NCBI GenBank assembly: GCA_913777465.1
Contig: CAJYRQ010000063.1
Span: 1-64,000 of the forward strand
From: an uncultured Chryseobacterium sp.
GTDB taxonomy: Bacteria; Bacteroidota; Bacteroidia; Flavobacteriales; Weeksellaceae
Length of the DNA: 64,000 nucleotides
Reading direction: 5' to 3'
Part shown: piece by piece, positions 50,806-57,889 of the stretch
Numbering within the stretch: the stretch's first letter is position 1
How the letters are laid out: each line of letters starts with the position of its first letter
Notes under the pieces: generated by a model
Database searches by the model: none
The model's input: the letters and a program-made list of their open reading frames with translations, nothing else
Told to the model about the DNA's origin: nothing
Translations under genes and position numbers: made by a program

Positions 50806-51324
50806 TTAAATGTTTTGGTTTACCAGCAGTTCCTGTAGTTTTTTCCTGGCAAAATTGAGCTGGGATTTGGAGGTGCCTTCGCTGATGGAAAGCATGCTTG
50901 CAATTTCTTTATGGGGATAGCCTTCGATGGCAAAGAGGTTAAAAATCGCCCGGCACCCTTCGGGAAGGAAGTTGAGGAGGCTTAAAATATCTTTTTCAGA
51001 CGATCCGTTTTCCAGAGAAGAATCGGTAGAGAAGGTATAATCTTCTTCCAACGAAATATGAAGCTCTCGGGCGGTCCGTAATTTCTGAAGACATTCGTTG
51101 ACAGCAATTTTCTTTGCCCAGCCTTCAAAAATATCCGGATTCTGCAGCTGGCCGATCTTCGTGAAAATTTTATAGAAGCTGTCTGCCAGCACTTCTTCAA
51201 TATCTTCATCGTTTTTCAGGTACCGCCTGCATACCGTGTACAGCTTCCCGGCCATCTTTTCATAGACTTTCCGCTGGGCATTGCGGTCGTTCCGCCGGCA
51301 TAGCAATAATAGCTCTTGTTCCAT
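50806..51324 (-). CDS. ECF-type RNA polymerase sigma factor
   Basis: A 172-residue sigma factor. Region 2 covers about 8-80 (NAQRKVYEKMAGKLYTVCRRYLKNDEDIEEVLADSFYKIFTKIGQLQNPDIFEGWAKKIAVNECLQKLR). Region 4 covers 115-168 with the helix-turn-helix LFAIEGYPHKEIASMLSISEGTSKSQLNFARKKL. It directs polymerase to a specific set of promoters when released by the anti-sigma protein encoded immediately downstream. Length and gene order are typical. Confidence 0.94.
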   Translation of the reverse strand: MEQELLLLCRRNDRNAQRKVYEKMAGKLYTVCRRYLKNDEDIEEVLADSFYKIFTKIGQLQNPDIFEGWAKKIAVNECLQKLRTARELHISLEEDYTFSTDSSLENGSSEKDILSLLNFLPEGCRAIFNLFAIEGYPHKEIASMLSISEGTSKSQLNFARKKLQELLVNQNI

Positions 51325-51652
51325 AATCAGGCTTTATATCTACATAGATGCAGAAAATTTTCAAAAGGTTGGAAACAGGTTTAATTTTTTTTAAAAATAA
51401 TTCAATTCAGCAAGGCACACAAATCCCGTCTTTTATTTAAAGTAAAGAAAATCAACATCGTAAAATGCTGAAACAATTCATTTAATCATTCATTCATTTT
51501 TCAGGATAAAACATCGATGCGATTCCGGCTCAAGGCTTTTCCTGTTTTCGCTTATGGGGTCTTTTCATAAAAAACGTTTCTTAATTTAACTTTTCCTGCT
51601 GTAACGAATCTCAGATAGGAACGACTATTCGTATAAATAATCTTTTATAGTA
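51325..51652. other. Divergent intergenic region, 328 bp
   Basis: The region separates the leftward sigma gene from the rightward peptidase gene. It is AT-rich. I see no confident TAnnTTTG box; a weak TATAAATAATC stands at about 51631. No coding frame is supportable. Confidence 0.45.
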
Positions 51653-52855
51653 ATGAAAAAAGCCAAATTTGTATCATTACTTTTTGTTTTGTCTGCAGGA
51701 AGTATGATGTATGCCCAGGATGACCTCATCAACAAATTAAAAAACAACCAGTCCCAGAAAACCAATTTCCAGTTTACCACGCTGAAAGATGTAGGGGCCA
51801 CTTCGGTAAAGAACCAGGGCTCTTCGGGAACTTGCTGGAGCTATTCGGGAAATTCTTTCCTGGAATCCGAAATGCAGAGGATGGGCAAAAAGCCAGTAGA
51901 CCTGGCAGAAATTTTTACGGCCAGGAATTCTTACCATGATAAAGCAAAATTATACGTTCTGAACAACGGCGCGATCAGCTGGGGCGACGGCGGAGAACTC
52001 CACGATGTCATCAATATGTACAAAAAATACGGTGCGGTTCCCCAGGATGCCTATACCGGGTTGAGACAGGGGCAGACCCTGAACAATTTCTCCGAGATGC
52101 AGGGCAAATTAAAGCCTGTGCTCGACAGTCTGGTTCAGGCCGGATCGAAAGGAAAGCTGACGGATAACTGGATGTCTTCCGTAGATGTGATCCTGGATGA
52201 ATACCTGGGAAAAGTTCCGGCGAATTTTACCTATGAAGGAAAATCCTATACGCCGCAGACATTCGCAAAGGAAGTCGTAGGCATTAACCCTGATGATTAT
52301 GTAGAACTTTCTTCCTACAAGGATTACCCGTATTACCAGAAATTTGTTGTTCCGATTCCGGATAACTGGAGCCATGATTCCGACTGGAACGTTCCGATGA
52401 AGGATCTTACGGCCATTATCGACAATGCGGTAAACAAGGGCTATTCCGTAGGCTGGGCAACGGATGTTACGGAGCCTTATTTTTCATACAAGAACGGTGT
52501 GGCCTATGTTCCGGATACCGATCTGGACCAGATTACCAAAGAAAATACGGGAACGCTTTTCACCGAGCCGAAAAAAGATAAAACCATCACCGAAGATATG
52601 CGCCAGAAAGCGCTGAACAATCTTTCCACGACCGATGACCATGGGATGCACATCGTAGGCCTGGCCAAAGACCAGTCGGGAAAAGAATATTATATGGTGA
52701 AGAATTCATGGGGCGTAACCAACGATTTTGAGGGATATCTTTATGTAACCCGCCCATATGTTGAGTATAAATCGACAGCCATCCTCGTTCATAAGGATGC
52801 CCTGCCGAAAAACATCAGAAAAGAGCTGAGACCGACCCAAAGCATCGGTCTGTAA
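51653..52855 (+). CDS. Secreted C1-family (bleomycin hydrolase-like) cysteine peptidase
   Basis: A 400-residue papain-fold peptidase with a signal peptide (MKKAKFVSLLFVLSAGSMMYAQ). The active-site Cys lies in NQGSSGTCWSYSGNSFLESEMQRMG, the His in DDHGMHIVGLAKDQ and the Asn in YYMVKNSWG. The large insertions between Cys and His and the FTARNSYHDKAKLY and WGDGGELHDVINMYKKYGAVP segments point to the C1B group (bleomycin hydrolase, PepC). C1B enzymes are usually cytosolic; the signal peptide here places it outside the cytoplasm. The family's C-terminal residue usually limits it to aminopeptidase activity; the extension here (TQSIGL) differs. Confidence 0.9.
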   Translation: MKKAKFVSLLFVLSAGSMMYAQDDLINKLKNNQSQKTNFQFTTLKDVGATSVKNQGSSGTCWSYSGNSFLESEMQRMGKKPVDLAEIFTARNSYHDKAKLYVLNNGAISWGDGGELHDVINMYKKYGAVPQDAYTGLRQGQTLNNFSEMQGKLKPVLDSLVQAGSKGKLTDNWMSSVDVILDEYLGKVPANFTYEGKSYTPQTFAKEVVGINPDDYVELSSYKDYPYYQKFVVPIPDNWSHDSDWNVPMKDLTAIIDNAVNKGYSVGWATDVTEPYFSYKNGVAYVPDTDLDQITKENTGTLFTEPKKDKTITEDMRQKALNNLSTTDDHGMHIVGLAKDQSGKEYYMVKNSWGVTNDFEGYLYVTRPYVEYKSTAILVHKDALPKNIRKELRPTQSIGL

Positions 52856-52907
52856 ACAGAATCACTATTGTCATGTAAAGTGGCAATTTTAGATATTTAA
52901 TCTTGTT

Positions 52908-52942
52908 AAAAGCCGTTTCCATTTTTTGGGGACGGCTTTTTT
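52908..52942 (+). terminator. Terminator of the C1 peptidase gene
   Basis: AAAAGCCGTTTCC and GGGGACGGCTTTT form a long stem around ATTTTTT, followed by TTTT. It lies about 55 nt after the stop. Confidence 0.8.
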
Positions 52943-53300
52943 GATATATTTATGTTGTTTCTAAAGTGCATCCAAATGAAGCAGGATCCCATTTCCTTAC
53001 TGTACTGTAAATGATTTCCGGTCCCCGGCTTCATCTTTACAGCCCATTTATTAACCTCTTTTTTCCAATACAAAAACAAAACAACTGCTTTTATTGCATT
53101 ACGCCACAAAATTATTATTAATTATATACTATATCTTCAAAAAATACTTATACATTCGCTTAATTTAACAACTTTTGGAGCAGCGGCAAAAACAGTCTGA
53201 AAATCAGATAATTCTGATTTTATCTTCAGGAAAATGTTTATTAAGATGAATAGTAATAACCGTTAATAAGATTACAACTCTATAAAAATACAAATGAGGT
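52943..53300 (+). promoter_or_regulatory. Intergenic region with AAAATCAGA palindrome
   Basis: The 358-bp gap holds a perfect inverted repeat, AAAATCAGA (53200-53208) and TCTGATTTT (53213-53221), 80 bp before the HTH gene. It is a candidate autoregulatory site. A leftward frame at 52906-53109 is not convincing as a gene because it overlaps the terminator and has no recognisable features. Confidence 0.45.
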
Positions 53301-53729
53301 ATGAAAAATTATAAAAATATCCATCTGGGAAAACTCATCCGGATGCGGGTAAAGGAAAAAGGCATGGAGGTACGAAAAATCTGTAACTCCATGAACCTCA
53401 CCGAAGAAGAACTTTTTGCCACTTATGAACTGAAGAGTCTGGATTCTGAACAGATTCTCCGCTGGAGCAAACTGCTGAACTATGATTTTTTCAGGATTTA
53501 CAGCCAACACCTGATCCTCTATTCGCCACCTGTACCCGATAAGCAAAGTGAAAACCTGAAAGAAGAAAAATCATCCCTGCCCCAATTCCGTAAAAATATT
53601 TATACCACGGAGATTATCGATTTTATCCTCGAACTGATAAACAAAGGCAAAAAAACAAAGAGAGAAGTTATTGAGGAATACGGTATTCCTAAAACGACTT
53701 TGTATAAATGGCTGAGCAATCAAAAATAA
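53301..53729 (+). CDS. Helix-turn-helix protein of unknown role
   Basis: A 142-residue DNA-binding protein with two helical parts. The first (about 7-60, HLGKLIRMRVKEKGMEVRKICNSMNLTEEELFATYELKSLDSEQILRWSKLLNYD) looks like an Xre-type fold. The C-terminus (about 100-140, IIDFILELINKGKKTKREVIEEYGIPKTTLYKWLSN) looks like a transposase-type helix-turn-helix. I cannot name the family. Such genes are common in Chryseobacterium near surface or peptide genes. The start is immediately followed by the first double-glycine peptide gene on the same strand. Confidence 0.7.
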   Translation: MKNYKNIHLGKLIRMRVKEKGMEVRKICNSMNLTEEELFATYELKSLDSEQILRWSKLLNYDFFRIYSQHLILYSPPVPDKQSENLKEEKSSLPQFRKNIYTTEIIDFILELINKGKKTKREVIEEYGIPKTTLYKWLSNQK

Positions 53730-53852
53730 TCTATTTTATTGTTGGTTAATAAAGCATTATCAAAAACATTATTTGATTCAGAAGGCGATAAATAAGTCTT
53801 TCAGGCGTATCATCTTCTTATGGATTAATTTTTTCATTATGCAGAGAAATAT

Positions 53853-53860
53853 TATCTTTG
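53853..53860 (+). promoter_or_regulatory. -7 box TATCTTTG of the first double-glycine peptide gene
   Basis: TATCTTTG fits TAnnTTTG and lies 22 nt before the ATG. No clear TTG at -33. Confidence 0.5.
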
Positions 53861-53882
53861 ACATTCACCAAAAATAAAGTTT

Positions 53883-54044
53883 ATGAAAAATCTAAAATCT
53901 TTAAGAAGATCAGATTTGAAGTGTATTCAAGGAGGAAATCCGCCCGAATGTCCCGTAGACACGGTAGAATGTTATTACCCGCCTAAAAACGGAAAGCCCG
54001 GCTATTGGAGATGCGTCTCTGCCGCCACCGGCTGCCCGAATTAA
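53883..54044 (+). CDS. Double-glycine leader peptide, bacteriocin-like precursor
   Basis: A 53-residue precursor. The leader MKNLKSLRRSDLKCIQGG ends in Gly-Gly, the signal for cleavage and export by peptidase-containing ABC transporters. The core of 35 residues starts NPPECPVDTVECYYPP and has four Cys (residues 23, 30, 44 and 51), plus Trp and Tyr residues. Other Chryseobacterium genomes hold many such bacteriocin-like genes. I see no maturation enzyme, transporter or immunity gene nearby, so export would rely on machinery elsewhere. It lies 153 bp after the HTH gene and is closed by a terminator. Confidence 0.8.
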   Translation: MKNLKSLRRSDLKCIQGGNPPECPVDTVECYYPPKNGKPGYWRCVSAATGCPN

Positions 54045-54046
54045 AA

Positions 54047-54078
54047 AAACCGCTTCAGAAAAATTTCTGGAGCGGTTT
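54047..54078 (+). terminator. Terminator of the first double-glycine peptide gene
   Basis: AAACCGCT(TC)AGAAA and TTTCTGGAGCGGTTT pair over about 14 bp around a short loop, followed by CGTTT. Confidence 0.75.
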
Positions 54079-54084
54079 CGTTTA

Positions 54085-54369
54085 AATAATTGATAGGTAA
54101 AATATGTGAATGGTGAATGGTCAATCGGCTGCGCTTGTCAATTTATCGACATAAAACAATTGACCATTGATTGCAAGAAGTGAATGGTCAATAGTCAATC
54201 GGCTGCGCTTTTCAATTTATCTACATAAAACAATTGACCATTGACTTGCGGCGGCAAAATTCACCATTTACGACCGAAAGTGTCTGCTTAATCTGATCTG
54301 CTCCTTAACTTTCCTCTACATAAAACAATTCACCTTTGACTTGCGACGGCAAAATTCACCTTTGACCTT
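54085..54369. repeat. Three tandem CAATTGACC-type repeats
   Basis: Units of about 80-110 bp: GTGAATGGTCAATxGxCAATCGGCTGCGCTTxTCAATTTATCxACATAAAACAATTGACCATTGA occurs at 54110-54172 and 54180-54253, and its tail (CTCTACATAAAACAATTCACCTTTGACTTGCGACGGCAAAATTCACC) recurs at about 54313-54360. Related sequence lies at 32940-33240. The second and third copies share TTGCGxCGGCAAAATTCACC. It is the gap between the peptide gene and the OYE gene. Confidence 0.7.
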
Positions 54370-55431
54370 TTAGTACAGGACGGCCATGCTTTCCGGCTTG
54401 AAATCCTGAAGGTCTTCCGTTTTTCCTTCCTTGATTTTTTTCACCCACTCCGGATCCTGCAACAGGGCGCGGCCTACGGCTACCAGATCAAAGTCTCCTC
54501 TTTCGAGTCTTCTGGTCAGTTCGGATAAATCGGTTTTTCCGGTTCCCTGTCCGGCAAAAGCGGCCATGAAATCGCCTTCCAGTCCTACGGACCCTACCGT
54601 AATGGTTGGCTGCCCGGTGATCTTTTTCGCCCAGCCGGCAAAATTAAGATCGGAACCTTCAAATTCGGCCTCCCAGAAACGGCGCTGCGAGCAGTGGAAA
54701 ATATCAACTCCCGCGTCTTTTAACGGCAGCAGCCACTCTTCCATTTCTTCTGGTGTCTGCGCCAGCTTCGCGGAATAATCCTGCTGTTTCCATTGGGAAA
54801 GCCGGATAATGATGGTGAAATCCTCTCCCACGGCAGCCCTGATGGCTTTGACGATGTCTACGGCAAACCGGCTTCTCTCTTTCAGCGTTTTCCCGCCGTA
54901 TTCGTCGGTTCTGGTATTGGTGACTTCCCAGAAAAACTGGTCGATCAGATACCCGTGTGCCCCGTGAATTTCCAGCACATCAAAACCCAGGTCTTTCGCG
55001 GATTTTGCTGAAGCGGCAAACCGGGCAATCGTATCCTGAATATCCTCCAGCGTCATCGTCGAAGCTTTCTCCATCGGAACTTGCGGATAATCGCCCGAAC
55101 TTCGGGTATCTCCCACATGCCAGATCTGAGGTCCCATTTTGCCACCGTTTTCATGAACGGCACCGATTACGTTTTTCCAGCCGTTCAAAGCTTCCGTTCC
55201 GTAAAAATCAGGGATGTTCTGCATGTTTTTTGATGCAGGCCTGTCAATCACCGTTCCTTCGGAGATAATCAGTCCGACTTCCGCTTCGGCTCTCCGGGCG
55301 TAATAGTCTGCAATCTGCTGCGTAGGAACCCCATTATCCGATTGGGCCCTCGTCATCGGGGCCATCACGATTCTGTTTTTCAGTTCTAAATTCTTATACT
55401 TAAAAGGCTTGAACAATGCGTCTGTGCTCAT
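54370..55431 (-). CDS. Old yellow enzyme-family NADH:flavin oxidoreductase
   Basis: A 353-residue FMN-dependent oxidoreductase with a TIM barrel. Hallmarks are LFKPFKYKNLELKNRIVMAPMTRAQSD, the HGAHGYLIDQFFWEVTNTRTDEYGG segment and the C-terminal DFDLVAVGRALLQDPEWVKKI. It reduces activated alkenes or nitro compounds using NAD(P)H; the natural substrate is unknown. It is divergent from the HxlR regulator gene, whose family often controls such enzymes in response to electrophiles. Confidence 0.93.
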   Translation of the reverse strand: MSTDALFKPFKYKNLELKNRIVMAPMTRAQSDNGVPTQQIADYYARRAEAEVGLIISEGTVIDRPASKNMQNIPDFYGTEALNGWKNVIGAVHENGGKMGPQIWHVGDTRSSGDYPQVPMEKASTMTLEDIQDTIARFAASAKSAKDLGFDVLEIHGAHGYLIDQFFWEVTNTRTDEYGGKTLKERSRFAVDIVKAIRAAVGEDFTIIIRLSQWKQQDYSAKLAQTPEEMEEWLLPLKDAGVDIFHCSQRRFWEAEFEGSDLNFAGWAKKITGQPTITVGSVGLEGDFMAAFAGQGTGKTDLSELTRRLERGDFDLVAVGRALLQDPEWVKKIKEGKTEDLQDFKPESMAVLY

Positions 55432-55759
55432 TTTTTAATATTTATAATTGTTACACAAAGTAACTAATAATAGTTCATATTGGTATCTCATAAGGAAAAA
55501 AAGTAGTAACTTCGCGGTAACTGATGTTGGTAACACGGAGGTAACTTAGGGAATCGAAACGAAGGTAAAGGCTTTTCTCCGCCACGCTCAGGATAAACTT
55601 GGTTCAGCCCGACAATAAGGTAATGAACGTATAAAAATACGCTGTGAGCTTTTATAAATGAAATGCCTTTGTGAAACTTAAAAACACTTAGTAATTAAAA
55701 AATCTTCGTGGGCTCTGTGTTCATAAAGCATATCAGCCAAAAATTATAAACAAACTGTC
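55432..55759. repeat. Divergent gap containing an inverted copy of the 160-bp repeat
   Basis: At 55673-55726 the sequence GTGAAACTTAAAAACACTTAG to TCTTCGTGGGCTCTGTGTTC is the reverse complement, with changes, of the last unit of the array at 18875-19420. It lies in the 328-bp region between the OYE and HxlR genes. Promoters for both must lie here but are not clear. Confidence 0.6.
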
Positions 55760-56149
55760 ATGAAAAAGAACGAATTAATGCAATACAGCTGTCCTTTAGG
55801 CAAGGCCATGTCTGCCTTAGGGAGCAAATGGAAACCGATTATCGTACTGGTGATTAAAGACCGCAAACTGCGATTTGGCGAGTTGGCCGTGCGTATCAAC
55901 GTGATTTCCCGGAAAGTCCTTACCGACCAGCTGCGGGAAATGCAGAATGACGGACTGGTGATCCGGGAAGAGTTCAGGGAACTTCCGCCAAAGGTGGAAT
56001 ATTCGCTGACGGAAAAAGGGTTGGCCCTGCTGCCGATCCTGCACCTGCTGGAAGAATGGGAAATGAAATACCATGTGTATGATCCTGAGAAAGTGAAGGA
56101 TTGTAAGATGATCCTGGAAGGGAGAAAGGTGGAAAAGACTGTTGTTTGA
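55760..56149 (+). CDS. HxlR-family transcriptional regulator
   Basis: A 129-residue winged helix-turn-helix protein. The HxlR signature is CPLGKAMSALGSKWKPIIVLVI, followed by LRFGELAVRINVISRKVLTDQLREMQNDGLVIREEFRELPPKVEYSLTEKGLALLPILHLLEEW. An N-terminal Cys10 in SCPLG is the redox-sensitive position in several members. It is divergent from the OYE gene and a likely regulator of it. Confidence 0.92.
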   Translation: MKKNELMQYSCPLGKAMSALGSKWKPIIVLVIKDRKLRFGELAVRINVISRKVLTDQLREMQNDGLVIREEFRELPPKVEYSLTEKGLALLPILHLLEEWEMKYHVYDPEKVKDCKMILEGRKVEKTVV

Positions 56150-56155
56150 CAGTTT

Positions 56156-56511
56156 TTATTTTTGCAATTTTAAATCTTCAATTTCTTTTTCTAATTTCTC
56201 AATATATTTTCTTTGAGTGTCCAATAATTGTTGGATATGCTGAGGAATTGAATATGTATTACCGATACTGCTATAATTTCCTATCGAATAATCCTGAAGA
56301 ACAGATGAAGGATTATTCTCATCTTCAAAAATATCATCTACAGAAACGTCCAGGGTCTTAGATAACCTATTCCATTCATGTTTGGAAATTCTGGAGATTC
56401 CGTTTTTTTTCGGCTATAATTAGATTGTGTCATTCCAAGCATATCAGCCATTTGATCTTGAGAAAATCCTTTTTTAAAACGTGCTTCAAGTAATTTAGTT
56501 TTTTTAGCCAT
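56156..56511 (-). pseudogene. Helix-turn-helix gene with a frameshift in an 8-nt homopolymer
   Basis: Translation from 56511 gives MAKKTKLLEARFKKGFSQDQ, an Xre-type helix-turn-helix continuing MADMLGMTQSNYSRKK, then leaves the expected frame at A8 (T8 on the plus strand, 56403-56410). One additional A restores NGISRISKHEWNRL and a continuation to TAA at 56156-56158, giving 118 residues with a Lys/Glu-rich coiled tail. As read, the protein ends after about 52 residues. It may be a real mutation, a phase-variable tract, ribosomal slippage or a sequencing error. It is divergent from the second double-glycine peptide and convergent with HxlR. Confidence 0.8.
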
Positions 56512-56600
56512 CATTTGTAAAATTATAATCCACTAAATGTACTTCTTTTATGAAAATTATCCGCATATTTTTTTCATAGAACTTTCATAATAAAAAAAAA

Positions 56601-56634
56601 TATATTTCAATTGTGTTTGATATATTTGAATATA
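56601..56634. promoter_or_regulatory. Imperfect inverted repeat between HTH and peptide genes
   Basis: TATATTTCAA (56601-56610) and TTTGAATATA (56625-56634) form an imperfect inverted repeat in the 228-bp divergent gap. TATATTTG at 56621-56628 inside it fits the -7 element for the rightward peptide gene. The HTH protein could act here. Confidence 0.4.
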
Positions 56635-56738
56635 ATTATAGAAAAATTTGTTATCTATTGTGTACAGATAAAATAATAGAAACCTATCGCCAAGGTTTAT
56701 ATGGCAACATAAAATATTAACAAAAAAACAATTAAAAA

Positions 56739-56948
56739 GTGAAAAATTTAAAAAAACTTTCTAGAACACTATTAAAAAATCTACACGGTGGAAAAGCCGC
56801 GTCTGGATCTACTGGTATAGGAAATGGCGGAGAAGAAGCACAACCTTGCTATTGTTCAACTGAACAGGGATCTACATTTTTAGGTTACATGACTTATGAC
56901 GGGTGCTATTATGCTTGTACAAAAAATTTAGATAATCAGCCTAAATAA
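56739..56948 (+). CDS. Double-glycine leader peptide, bacteriocin-like precursor
   Basis: A 69-residue precursor starting at GTG. The leader MKNLKKLSRTLLKNLHGG (first residue Met from GTG) closely matches that of the peptide at 53883. The core of 51 residues has a Gly/Ser/Ala-rich start and four Cys at 37, 39, 56 and 60 (CYC and CYYAC). No processing gene is nearby. It is followed 62 bp later by the GLPGLI gene on the same strand, an association I recall from other Chryseobacterium loci. Confidence 0.78.
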   Translation: MKNLKKLSRTLLKNLHGGKAASGSTGIGNGGEEAQPCYCSTEQGSTFLGYMTYDGCYYACTKNLDNQPK

Positions 56949-57010
56949 TAAATCAAATAACTAATAAACCTTACTGTTACATAAATAACTGTAAGGTTTA
57001 AGTCTTTAAT

Positions 57011-57835
57011 ATGTATAAGATTTTATTTTTATTGCTGATCAACTGTTTTTCAGCACAAAGCTACCGTTTTGTTTACGAATACAAAATGAAGCCGGACATT
57101 CATATAAAGGATTCATTAATTACGGATTACATGAATCTTGATACGGATGGCAAAAAATCTTATTTTTATAATGCCACGAAGTTTGAAAGGGATTCAGCGT
57201 ATGCTGTTGATAAAAACTTCAATGCTTTTATCAGATTCAAAAAATATGACAGAAACTTAAATTATATTATTGAAAAAGATTATCTGGAGAAAACGATCAA
57301 CTTTTATGATAAATTTAAAAGCATCAATCTGGTAATTCCTGAAAATGAATTCCCCAAGTGGACGGTCGAAAACGAATTTGTAAACATTGACCATATCAAC
57401 TGTCAAAAAGCGACGACATTCTATAAGGGAAGGGTCTGGGAAGCCTGGTTTACCAGAGACTACCCTTTTAGCGACGGACCCTATAAATTTTCCGGTCTTC
57501 CCGGAATCATTGTAAGCTTAAAAGATATAGAAAACAATCACGCATTTAATCTTATTCAAATAAAAAAAATAAACTCAATTATTCCGCTGTTGCCAAAAGG
57601 CCCCAAAAAGTTAACTGACAGTGCCTATCAAAATTTATTGAAAAATTCAGTATTTAATTCCGGAGAAGATGTAGAAAGTATCCATGCCAATCCAAAAGCA
57701 GGAACTCTTGGCGTTCAGTTAAAAGACGGCTACGTCGGTCATTTTGATTATAATGAATTGAATAAAAACAAAAACATCGGCGAAGAGCTGGCCAAACGTC
57801 TCAGAAGAACGAATAACCCGATAGAAAAAGATTAA
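57011..57835 (+). CDS. GLPGLI-family secreted protein
   Basis: A 274-residue protein with a signal peptide (MYKILFLLLINCFSAQS). The family-defining motif appears as FSGLPGIIVSLKD at about 162-174, preceded by the AWFTRDYPFSDGPYKF segment common to GLPGLI proteins (TIGR01200). The fold is unknown, but these proteins are extracytoplasmic and often occur as copies in flavobacteria. The link with the peptide gene just upstream suggests co-expression. Confidence 0.88.
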   Translation: MYKILFLLLINCFSAQSYRFVYEYKMKPDIHIKDSLITDYMNLDTDGKKSYFYNATKFERDSAYAVDKNFNAFIRFKKYDRNLNYIIEKDYLEKTINFYDKFKSINLVIPENEFPKWTVENEFVNIDHINCQKATTFYKGRVWEAWFTRDYPFSDGPYKFSGLPGIIVSLKDIENNHAFNLIQIKKINSIIPLLPKGPKKLTDSAYQNLLKNSVFNSGEDVESIHANPKAGTLGVQLKDGYVGHFDYNELNKNKNIGEELAKRLRRTNNPIEKD

Positions 57836-57840
57836 AAACA

Positions 57841-57868
57841 AAACCGCTTCCAAAAGAAAGCGGTTTTC
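57841..57868. terminator. Terminator between convergent GLPGLI and E1 genes
   Basis: AAACCGCTT and AAGCGGTTTT pair perfectly around CCAAAAGA and are flanked by A and T runs; it can serve both convergent genes. Confidence 0.8.
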
Positions 57869-57889
57869 AATTTTATTTCAAAATCCCAA

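Noticed and set aside
52906-53109. 67-residue leftward frame after the C1 peptidase
   Set aside because: Begins in AT-rich DNA and ends within the terminator hairpin; no features.
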